Source: Voacanga thouarsii (lineage: Eukaryota > Streptophyta > Magnoliopsida > Gentianales > Apocynaceae). From it: a stretch of 64,000 nt of DNA. Below are positions 23,229 through 33,018 of this stretch, in pieces. Position 1 is the first letter of the stretch; every line of letters starts with the position of its first letter. The stretch lies in contig JANUWF010001481.1 of NCBI GenBank assembly GCA_026120185.1, forward strand, positions 2,175,001-2,239,000. The letters run 5' to 3'. Below the pieces are notes generated by a model, which saw only the letters and a program-made list of their open reading frames with translations, made no database searches and had not been told where the DNA came from. The position numbers were made by a program, and so were the translations under genes.

Positions 23229-23500
23229 AGTTGATGAAGGAGTTTGAGAGCACCAAGGCTACCCTGAAAGTGGAAAGTGACAACACTCTTGTTTTAACTC
23301 ATGCTGGGCCTACCTCTTCCGATCCTAAGGGCAAAAGAGGAAATGAGAGGAAGAAAAATAACAAAAAAGGGGCCCCAGCAGGCTAAGAAAGCAAAATTGG
23401 ATGAAAAGTCCAAAGGCAAATGTTTTCACTATAAGCAAAAAAGGACATTAGAAGACATAATACCCAGATTACGTAGCTAAATGCAAGCTAAGTATTGGTG
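23229..23500 (+). pseudogene. gag: gag C-terminal fragment of Copia-3
   Basis: Begins ELMKEFESTKATLKVE, the helix that precedes the zinc knuckle in this Gag type, immediately after the CACTA terminus. The knuckle (about 23418-23460) is degenerate: CFHYKQKR, so the second Cys is Tyr and the rest is out of frame. Gag N-terminal sequence is not found upstream. Confidence 0.75.
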
Positions 23501-23529
23501 AGTTATTCTACATTGAAACTTGTTTAATA

Positions 23530-24093
23530 GTTGATTCTACAAATACTTGGATAATTGATTTTGGAACCACTAATCATGTTTGCAATTCATTGTGGGGGTT
23601 CTAAATAACTAGACATTTTAATGAAAGAGAGTATATTCTAAGGATTGGCACAAGATTAGTGACATCTGCAAAAGTTGTTGGAGATATTTATCTTTATTTG
23701 GATAATAAACATTTAGTTTTTAAAGATTATTATTATATTCTTGACATTTATCAAAATTTGATTTCAGTTGCTATGTTATTTAAACAAAAATATTTTATTA
23801 AATTCTATAAATTTTCAGTAGAAATTTTGAATAACATTTTGATATGTCGAGAATATTTAAATAATGATCTGAATGTTTTAAAACCTGCCAACAATTTATT
23901 ATATCATCCTGAATCTAACAAACGCATTAAGTTATCTCATACTAATAAAACTCTCTTATGGAACTTTAGACTTGGTCATATTAGTTTTAACAGGATTCAA
24001 AGATTTGTAAAAGAAGATCCTTTAAGTGACTTAAAGGTGAAATCTTTTCAAATTAACAAATCTTTTTTAGAAGGTAAAATGACCAAAAGATAG
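23530..24093 (+). pseudogene. Protease and GAG-pre-integrase of Copia-3
   Basis: The protease site reads WIIDFGTTNHVC (23546-23581), so the catalytic Asp remains but Ser of D-S-G is Phe. A stop follows at about 23602. A long open segment (23659-24093) carries the GAG-pre-integrase block with NFRLGHISFNRIQRF and GKMTKR, but the Cys pair of the zinc site is gone (QINKSFLEGK). Confidence 0.8.
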
Positions 24094-24860
24094 AGCCAAG
24101 GAAGTCTTGGAATTAATGCACTCTAATGTATGCGGACCAATTAATGTTCAAGATAGAGGTGGGTATGCGTATTTCATTAATTTTATGGACGATTACTTAA
24201 GATATGATTATATTTACCTAATGACTCATAGATCTAAGGCCTTAGAAAAATTTAAAGAATTTAAGGGTGAGGGTGAGAAGTAGTTACGTAAGAATATTAA
24301 GACACGATCAAATGCATTGGAGTATATTTATTCTAAGATTTTAGATCATACTTGTAAAAAAAAAAAAAAATAGGATTTTATCCTAACTAAGTGTACAAGG
24401 CACTCTTCAACAAAATGGAGTTGCAAGAATGAGAAACAAGACCTTGTTAGACATGGTCAAAACAATGCTTGGATTCTCTACACTTAGTACATCCTTTTGG
24501 GAATATGCTATACAAATCGCAATATATATATATATATATATATATATTGCAATTTGTATAGCATATTCCTTGAATATAGTTCCATCTAAATCTATTCCTA
24601 AGACTCCATTGGAATTGTGGAATAGATGGAAGCCTAATTTGATACATATCTAAATTTGGGGTTGTCCTGCATATGTGCTAAAGGAAAAGATGGATAAAAT
24701 GAAATCAATATCAAATTTATGTATGTTTGTTGGGTATCTAAAAGGAACTAGGGGATACTCCTTCTATAGTTCTCAAAATAAGAAAGTATTTGTAAGTACA
24801 AATGCAATTTTCATAAAGGATAAGAATATACAAGAATGCGGATCCAAGAGTAGGATTAAT
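24094..24860 (+). pseudogene. Integrase of Copia-3 with inverted duplication
   Basis: First catalytic Asp is Asn (HSNVCGP, about 24120-24140), the second is part of SNALEY (about 24310-24327), and the Glu motif reads NGVARMRN (about 24417-24440), so all three catalytic positions are lost. The FWEYAIQIA block is interrupted by the 70-bp palindrome at 24500-24569, after which SLNIVPSKSIPKTPLELW continues. A run of about 14 A lies at 24357-24370. The CPAYVLKEK and FVGYLKGTRGYSF blocks close the domain. Confidence 0.82.
24500..24569. repeat. 70-bp near-perfect palindrome centred on an (AT) run
   Basis: GGAATATGCTATACAAAT on the left is mirrored as ATTTGTATAGCATATTCC on the right, with an alternating AT core; 34 of 35 base pairs match (mismatch at 24518/24551). 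The left arm is normal integrase coding sequence; the right arm is an extra inverted copy. Confidence 0.92.
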
Positions 24861-25299
24861 CTAGAGGAAACCAAGGGAGATAATCCTAAGCAAATGGTTA
24901 TAGAAATCCATACTCAAGACTCTTGTGGTGGATTCGTATCCCTACCACTTAATATACCAGATTCCAGTAGGAAGAACCTCACGTCCCTGTTTAACAACAA
25001 AATCCAGATTCTAGATGCCACTTACGCATTCTATTTTAGCACATAGTGTGGAAGAACCTGGCATCCTTGTTTAACAACAAAATCCTAATATTATTGCTGA
25101 AAATGAATTACATGGAAGTGAAGAGGCATTGGGAAGACAAATTCTAGCCCTTGAGGAATTAGTAGAATAGGTTCCAGTAAACGAAGAGGAAGAAAATCTA
25201 ATCGTCTAAGAACCTCCATAGCTTAGGAAGAGTAAGACAGTTATTTGACATCCCTCTAGATACTTACTTTATAGAGAGGCTTTTCAAGCAATCTCCATT

Positions 25300-26090
25300 G
25301 AGGAAGAAAAGGATCTTACTACCTATAAAGAAGCTGTAGAGGATGTAGATGTAGACCATTAGAGGAGTGTAATGGATTCAAAAATGAAATCCATGTATAC
25401 TAACTCTATCTAGGAACTTGTAGAGTTACCTAATGGAATAAAATCTATTAGGTGCAAATAGGTCTACAAAAGAAAGAGACGAGTAGACAGGAAAGTGGAA
25501 ACTTTCAAAACTAGTTAGATTGGTTGCTAAAGGTTATACCCAATGAAAAGGTATTGAATATGAGAAAACTTTCTCACCTACAGCTATGCTATGTATATAA
25601 TAATCCTCTTAACCATTGCAGTTCACTTCAACTATGAAGTATGTCAAATGAATGTCAACATAGTATTCCTTAGTAGAAATCTTGACGAGTGTATCTATAT
25701 AGTACAACTAGATAATTTTATCCAAGAAAGTCAAGAACATAAATTTTGCAAACTGAATAGGTCCATATATGAGCTGAAACAAGCGTTTAGATCTTGGAAT
25801 ATCAGGTTATATCAAGCCATTAAGTCTTATAATTTTAGTTAGAATCTTGATGAACATTGCATCTATAAGAGAATTATACACGGTTAGATAGTTTTTCTCA
25901 TATTGTATGTTGATGACATCCTTATTTACCCAACCAGTATTTCACTGATGTTAATGTCCCTACATCATTGCTGACTGGTTGGATAAACCATTTGATATGA
26001 AGGACTTGTGAGAAGCAAGATATGTTCTAGGGATTTAGATTCTTCAAGATAGAAAGAATATGAAGATTGCTTTCCTAAGCTTCATATATT
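25300..26090 (+). pseudogene. Reverse transcriptase of Copia-3
   Basis: Blocks in order: VYKRKRRVD (about 25460-25490), AVHFNYEVCQMNV (25619-25657, where MDVKTAFL has become MNVNIVFL), SIYELKQAFRSWNIRL, and LYVDDIL (about 25900-25922) with the YVDD pair intact. Many stops and shifts separate them. Sequence at 25923-25970 contains a short inverted duplication around CCAACCAGT / ACTGGTTGG. Confidence 0.8.
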
Positions 26091-26700
26091 CAGATTCTTA
26101 CAGCTAATGCATTAGCTGTAAGAATTCTTATGTATGCTATGCTTTGTACTCATCTAAACATTTGTTATTCTATTGGAATAGTCAGTAGATGTCAGTCCAA
26201 TCTAGCACTGAAACACTAGATAGCAATGGAGACATACTCAAGTATCTTTGCAGAACTCCAGAATATAAACTAGTTTACTCGGCTCTAGAATTGGTACCTA
26301 CAAGTTGCATTGATTCTGATTTTCAAGTTGATAGGGATTTTTGCAAGTCCACTTCTGGCTCTATTTTCACCTTAGGTGGTAGTGGAGTTGTATGGAGGAG
26401 TATCAGACACTCTTATATTGCTGACTCTACCATATAAGCTAATATAGGGCAGCTTGTGTGGTAGTTAAAAAACGGTATGGTTGAAAAAGTTCTTGATAGA
26501 ACTAGAGGTAGTTCATCCTGTATCTCAAGCCATTGGTTTGTACTATGACAACATTAGTGCAATGGTAAATGAGAAAGAACCACGCAGCCATCAGCGTGAT
26601 AAACACATTGAACACAAATATCACCTACTTAGGGAGAATATTTAACGTGGAGATGTAGAAGTATGCAAGATTTCTTTTGCTAAAAATTTTATGTATCTTT
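26091..26700 (+). pseudogene. RNase H of Copia-3
   Basis: Recognised from YSALELVPTSCIDSDFQVDRD (about 26276-26337), STSGSIF, VVWRSIRHSYIADSTI (26383-26432), ending in TAA where Glu-Ala-Glu-Tyr is expected, and a remnant of YCDN and EHKYH near 26540-26620. Highly broken. Confidence 0.78.
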
Positions 26701-26783
26701 TTACTAAAAGTTTACTTATAGTAATTTTTGGAAGTCATATCCAAAGTATAGATATTTTTTACATGTCCCATTTACTCTAAGAT

Positions 26784-26794
26784 AAGTGGGAGAA
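26784..26794 (+). other. Polypurine tract of Copia-3
   Basis: AAGTGGGAGAA directly before the LTR start TGTTAG. Confidence 0.75.
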
Positions 26795-26797
26795 TTT

Positions 26798-28190
26798 TGT
26801 TAGATATGTCCTTCAAGTAAATGTAATATTTGTACTTTGAAATTAAATAAAGTATATTTTTATATATTTATATACATTTATGAGCTTATTTTGTTCACAA
26901 ATTATTTAAATATTATATATCAAGTGTTTATTTATCCAACACAAAAATACTTGATTATAATTTAATTTGAAAATAAATTATCTGAATCTAAAATAAATTT
27001 GGGCAATTTATTTTGGTGATATCATTTTGCTTTTATTGAAGTGTATCTTTGACTTTAGTAATAAAATTAAAGATATATTTTGATGTATTGGATAGGACCA
27101 TTAATGTTTAATTTGTAGAATAGACTATACAAATTAAACATTATATTATTGTCACACGTGATACCTTAATCCTTAGTGAATAATAACCTATATTTGTTAA
27201 CTTGAATTTTCATGAGTTACCAAAGAGTGAGATTAATTTAATAATTAATATTTCGGTATCTTAAAAATTAAAGTGAAATAAATATGAAATAATTATTCTG
27301 CAATATGGAATCTCTCACCTTTAATAGGTAAGATCATTTTCTCATGAGTTTTTCTAAGGAACAGTTAAATCTGAGCTCAATAATTGAATAGTGTCTATTG
27401 AATTCAATTTGTAAGTGTGACATGGTCATAGTAATGTCAAATTGAAGATGAGAATTGAGGATTTGAATGAGGGGCACTTTGGTCATATTGCCTTATTCAA
27501 AGTATTATATTGATCAATTTGGGTAATATATTAGATGGATCAATCATAGGATATAATTATTGACTCAAATAATTTTAATTAGTCTAAGAGTGTAGCTACA
27601 TTCTTTTAATTGAGTGGAATATAATTAATAAATTATTTTAAGTTGACAAAATAATTTATTGGAGTTTAGTTTAATTGTATCCGATCAGGTCTCTTCAGTA
27701 GCTCCTAATTATGGGACAATAATAAATTATAAATATTTATAATTTATTAAATTGCAGAAAACTAAAAATCATATTTGAGATGAATTAGGATGAGCCAAAA
27801 ATAGTTGTACTCAACTATACTTATCTGGTTATAATACTCTATCAGGATTTATATTTGAGATAGAGTCAAATATGTAGAGATGGTTAGAAATAGCCAATTG
27901 TACATATTGACTTAAAACTCTATATCAATATGCGTGAGAAACAACGTTCTCTTAGATTTTATTTGAGTTCACCCTCAATAAAGAAAGGGAAAATATGATA
28001 TACGATAAGCAATTTTTTAATCTTGGGAGATTACATTGAAGAAAACTTGGGGATTTTGAGTATTATCAAAAGGCCAAAAGCTTTTCGAGTCATATTTTTT
28101 GAAGACAATATTTGTAAAAGTATTATTCATTTTTTATGTATTTATAAGGTTTAATCTTATTAATGCAAAAATAGATCGATCCTATTTGCA
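26798..28190 (+). repeat. 3' LTR of Copia-3, about 1.4 kb
   Basis: Starts TGTTAGATATGTCC after the polypurine tract. The end is placed at TTGCA (28190) because sequence from about 28196 on matches the LTR of Copia-4. An alternative end at CTAACA (28213) would fit a longer terminal inverted repeat but falls inside that match. No second copy is in the window. Confidence 0.65.
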
Positions 28191-28195
28191 ATAGA

Positions 28196-28328
28196 AATAT
28201 CTTAATCCTAACAAAATTTGAGAAGTTTACAAAATCAAGAAGTTAGGAAGGATTAGGAAAGTTAGTAGAATTATACTAATCTAATAAATTCAATGTCAAA
28301 TCCTCTTGAAATATCTCTAATACCCACA
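28196..28328 (-). repeat. 3' LTR fragment of Copia-4
   Basis: ATATCTTAATCCT..GATGTCAAATCCT-type sequence repeats at 32886-33018 with many small differences. Only the first ~133 bp (minus-strand sense) survive; the rest is replaced by the Copia-3 LTR. Confidence 0.7.
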
Positions 28329-30170
28329 ATCTCTCATATATTTCAAAAACTTTAGATAAGAGAGAATATAATATAGTTGAATTACTCACAAAGGTATAAA
28401 TGAAGTAAGCCTAGTGGCTTTTGGATTATAAAGCATACCTAGATAAAAAAAAAAAAACATATAACTTATAATTTATTGATAAAACTTATATTTTTTTTTA
28501 ACCAATGAACTTTTATTATAACTTAGACATCTTACTAATCACATGTCACCTTTACATTTTCGTTATATAATACTTTGTGCAAATAGGCAGTATGCATGCC
28601 TAGTTATTCATGAGTGCTCTAGAAATTTAGCCATAATCTTATGGAAGTGGCCCCATTTCACACTCAAATAAGTGAATTTATCAAGTGTAATCTTTTATAC
28701 ATACACCATTCATAAGGAATATGAACTCATTAGGAGTGTAACTCAATCTCGCTAATAATTTGCCATTATAAGCACTAAACACGCATCATAGGAAGAACTC
28801 ATCTTAAGTGTTCTTGTTTAATAGTAACTTGTTATTACTTATATGAACCTAGTTCATAGGATTTCCATTCAAATACATTGGGTTACCATCACTATTGATA
28901 ATCAAATGGTTTTAATCCTATTCCCCTCAATGTTTTTGTTATTAACTTTCTTCCTAATAGTTTAGTTAGAGGTTTGTCCAAATTCACTTTTAACTTCACA
29001 TAATCAATGGAAATAATTCCACCTCTCAGCACTTACTCTATTTCATCATGTCTTAATCTCATGTATCAATTTTTACCATTATAAAAATAATTCTTGACAA
29101 TATAAATTACTGCCTGACAATCGTAATGTATAGATATAGAAGGCATTAGTTTCTTTTATAGAGGAATATTAGTCAAGAAATTCTTTAGTCAATCAGCTTT
29201 AGTACTGGCTAGTACCAAAGTTATAAACTTTGACTCTATAGTGGATCTTCCAATAAATGTTTGTAAGGATGATTTCTATGCAATTACACCCCCATCTAGG
29301 GTGAACTTATAGCCACTAATAAAGCTTGACTCCTTAGAATTAGAACCAGTTTGCGTAATTGTATTTCTAATATAGAAGGATATCACCATATAGCATACCA
29401 TATTTATGGTTTCTCTCAAATATTTCATGTTTAATTAAAGCAGACCAATGCTTATGATTAGAATTATGAGTATATCTACTTAGTTTACACATATATTTGG
29501 TCTTGTAACATTTATCAACTGCATCAAACTCTTAAGCATTTGAGCATACTGTTAGCATCGTAAGAAGTGCTCACATGGACCACATCATAATTTTCAGACT
29601 TTCTTAAAATTTTCTTAATATTTTGATCTTATAACAATATAATACACCGCCTCTCCTTATAATTTTAAAACTTAATACCATCTTAGCTTTATCCATATCC
29701 TTCATATCAAAGTTTGGAGCTAAAAAAATGTTTAGTGCAATTTACAATTTATAAACTAGTACCAAATATTAGTATGTTATCCACATATAAATTAAACATA
29801 GTACATTGATTAGTCACAACTTTAGTATATAAACATTTATTCACAAACAACAAAATCTTCCGATGGCACCATATGAATCATTTCTTCTAAATCATCATTT
29901 AAAAATGCAGTTTTACGTCCATTTGGACAAAAAGTTTATGAATAGAAACCAAAGTAAATAATACTCTTATTGAAAAATTCTAGGAACTAATGCAAAACTA
30001 TTAAAACAATAAATATTTTTGTTTTCATGTAAAACCTATTTATCTATCAAACCATCAGAGTTAAACTTCTTTTTGAAAATTTCATTTACAATAATTGGTT
30101 TTGTCCCAGATGGTAAACTAATTATAAAATTGATTCAATTTTAGTTTTAATTTCTTTTTTCCATTAATGT
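28329..30170 (-). pseudogene. Reverse transcriptase and RNase H remnant of Copia-4, with 3' noncoding tail
   Basis: On the minus strand MDVKTAFLNDDLEEMIHMV (about 29926-29870) and LYVDNILIFG (about 29790-29760) identify reverse transcriptase; the catalytic pair reads YVDN (29787-29776), Asp changed to Asn. RNase H survives as STIESKFITLVLASTKAD (about 29243-29190) and a GLKPFDY-like end near 28920. 28329-28900 is a 3' noncoding tail. Stops and shifts are frequent throughout. Confidence 0.72.
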
Positions 30171-30223
30171 GCTTCCAAAAAAAAAAAAAAGAAAAAAGAG
30201 AGAGAGAGATAGGAAAAAAAGTA

Positions 30224-31130
30224 TTAATGGATCATTATCAACAAGATAAGTATAAAAATAATTTTCAAAAGAAACTTCTTTCTTAGGTCTTTTACTCTTT
30301 TTGATTTATCATTAGAGTTTTCTATAACTCTCTTAACAAGTCCATAGAAAATTTTATCAAATAGTTGAAAAAATATATTCAAGGAATTCAATATTCTTTG
30401 TTTGAATAATGGTATTATGATCAAGTACATCACCTTTAAAATAAGAAATCGAAACGCAATACTACATTCAACATAACCAATAAATGTACAATTATAAGTT
30501 CTACAAATTATTTTTTTTCTTTTCTTATGTTCAGGCAAGACACCCCCACTTTTAAATACCTTAAGTTAGGTGCATAACCCTTCTATAATTCATATGGAGT
30601 CTTGCTAGTTCCTTTATGTTGAATTTTACTTTATAAGTGATAGGTAGATAATATAGCTTCACCCACAAATTATCAGGGGTGAAGAACTAAAAATATAGAA
30701 TTTATTATTTCTTTAAGTATATTATTTTTTCTTTCAACTGTACCATTAGACTTAGGTGAATAATGGGGAGTAATCTCATGAATAATTCCTACTTATTCAC
30801 AAAAATCATTCGAAGATAAATATTCTCTACCTCTATCATATCTGATCCATTTAATCTTTCTATTGAGTTGATTTTCAACCTTATTTTTTGTAAGAAATAA
30901 AAGCATCATAGGCATCATTTTTATTTCTAAGCAAATATAACTTCGTACATCTAGAGTAATCATCTATAAAAATCATATAACGTTTCTTATCCCCTCTAGT
31001 CATAGTTTGTTTAAGATCTTCCAAGTTTGTGTGAATCAAATTTAATAATTTTATTTTTCTATTAAAGAAATACAAGACTTCTCAGTAACATCAATCTTAG
31101 CACATATTTCATATTTATTTATGCAAAAAG
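30224..31130 (-). pseudogene. Integrase of Copia-4
   Basis: The segment at 31075-30881 reads LLNLIHTNLEDLKQTMTRG..KRYMIFIDDYSR, the first integrase block, with the catalytic Asp as Asn (HTNLEDL). The segment at 30538-30224 holds the C-terminal block MPEHKKRKKIICRTYNCTFIGY. Between them lie short remnants with stops. A purine-rich low-complexity insert (30178-30220) follows. Confidence 0.78.
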
Positions 31131-32444
31131 AGTTTATGCTAGAAATAAATCGAAAAGAAAACATTTTCTTCAAATAGCTCATACTAACATGTCCAAATCT
31201 AACATACTATAAAGAAATAGTATCAATAATATAAGCCAAAGAAGCATTCTTATTGACCACAAGAGAGATATTACGTACAAAGAGTCTTTGATTACAATAA
31301 CTATTACTCACAAATACATTTTTTTTTCAATACAATCTTATCAAACCAAATGACACTTTTACCTTAACTTTACCTAATAAAGCTACAAATACCAAATTCA
31401 CTCTAATATTTGGAATATGTATCATAACCCAAAACTTTTACAGTTCTTGAATCTCTAAGGTAAGCTACTTCACCATCATCTCCTAGTAGTTTATAGGAGG
31501 AAAATGCTTCTTGATTATTACATATATGGCAAGTAGCCTCAAAGTTTACCACCTATTCTTTGACATTTGCTATTGTATTTATTTGAGAAATAATCAAAAA
31601 AATATCATCAGCTCCTTCAACTAAATTAGCCATTGGCTTAGGAGGATTTTCATTTCTTACTCTTTTTTATCTTGAGGTGCAAAATGTCTAGGGTTTCCAT
31701 AAACAAAACATGAACCTTTATTTTTCTTAAAATTGGAGTTGGTAATTTTAGGCTTGTAATCACGAGACTTATTTTTGTACCTTTTACGCAAATTGTTACA
31801 TTTTATTAAATTTACCTTTAGAGATACCTTAGATTTGGTTATCTTTGACTCTCTTTTATTAGTCTCTTCAATAACGATGTGAGTCACACATCTAGGGAAA
31901 GAATTTTATGTTTATGTGTAGACTATTTTTGTAGTCACTCCATGATTCTAGCAACTTTCAACAAACTTTTTTGGCAGTACTATTTCTTCAGCTTCCAAAT
32001 CTTCAACTAATTTTTAATATTATTGGTGTGAATTTTGATTTCTTTATCTTCTAATATTTGCCGTTGATAAATTTTACCAATAACAAATATTTGTTTAGTA
32101 GCATCCTTAGTAGTTAAATTGTTTATAAAAGATTCCCATATAAACCTTACTTTTTTATAACTAGAGTATACATAAAAAACTCATTAGAGATAGTTTGTAA
32201 TATAGTATGATGACAAACTTTATTTACATAAATTCATATTTCTTGAATATGCAATTAGATAATTATTTATTACAAGATTGGGGTCAGTGAGTGCATAGGC
32301 AACTCCATCCATATCAAGTACTGAAAAAACTCATTCCTGCCACACCTCTTGAAGTTCTTGTTAGCAAAGATTTCAATTTTTGATATTGCAATTACAGTAC
32401 TAATAGAACTAACGTCAGGAGTGGAAGCTATTAGTCCTTAAAGT
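31131..32444 (-). pseudogene. gag: gag and protease of Copia-4
   Basis: The 31887-31657 segment ends in a zinc-knuckle relic, KGSCFVYGNPRHFAPQDKK, in which the second Cys is Tyr and the last Cys is Asp. Upstream (32440-31900) remnants of the Gag body include a MELPMHSLTDP-like block. The protease site (about 31559-31520) reads VVNFEATCHICNN, so D-S-G has become N-F-E. No primer-binding site is evident next to the LTR, suggesting a small deletion there. Confidence 0.7.
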
Positions 32445-33018
32445 TGTTGGGAATGTGCGTAGAAATAATAGAATAAAACCTTGTCCCAAAAGGTGAAATC
32501 TCTCACCCAAGGAGCCCCTCCCCAACCCATCCCAAGGTATGTAGAAAGAAGGAAAATCATGGTGACCAAGCTAGTTATAAGATAGGAGAACAATAGAATA
32601 AAACCTGAGTCATGCAAGAGAAGTATGTTCTTGAGAACTATTTTGTGATAACTGAAACAACCCTTAGGATAAAACAAACCTTCTTTTTGAATTTTAGAAA
32701 AGGATGTAAGAACAACAAAAATAAAATAACTCAGTAGAAAAGGATGAGAAAGATGGGAAGAAAGACTAAAGAACGTTTGTATGGTTTATTCTCTAATATT
32801 TTTTCAGAGTCTCTTAACCTTATGTATTTTTAGGTAGTCTTTTATAAGAAAGGTTGAGAAAACTTAAAGAATCCTAATCAGGAGATATCTTAATCCTGAC
32901 AAAATCAAAGTAGTTTACGTAATCAAGAGGTTAGGTAGGATTACAAAAATTAGTGACTCATACTGAAATCCAATAACTTTGATGTCAAATCCTTTTGGAA
33001 TATCTCAATTAAAGTACA
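32445..33018 (-). repeat. 5' LTR of Copia-4, about 0.57 kb
   Basis: On the minus strand it starts TGTACTTTAATTGAG and ends CACATTCCCAACA. The outer 133 bp match 28196-28328. The inner end is less certain because the primer site is missing. Confidence 0.6.

Larger units (their letters stand above)
23229..28190 (+). mobile_element. Copia-3: degraded Ty1/copia element, 5' part missing
   Basis: Gag C-terminus, protease, integrase, reverse transcriptase and RNase H in copia order, then a polypurine tract and a 3' LTR. No matching 5' LTR is present in the window. The family differs from Copia-1 and Copia-2 (LTR starts TGTTAGATATG). Catalytic residues are lost in protease, integrase and elsewhere. 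Confidence 0.85.
28196..33018 (-). mobile_element. Copia-4: degraded minus-strand Ty1/copia element
   Basis: Domains on the minus strand run gag, protease, integrase, reverse transcriptase, RNase H from right to left. A shared sequence at 28196-28328 and 32886-33018 represents the two LTRs. Almost every domain has lost its catalytic residue. This is a third copia family, unlike Copia-1/2 and Copia-3. Confidence 0.8.

Noticed and set aside
28213..28213. Alternative Copia-3 LTR end at CTAACA
   Set aside because: It would extend the inverted terminal match, but the sequence from about 28196 aligns with the Copia-4 LTR at 32886, so the earlier end is preferred.
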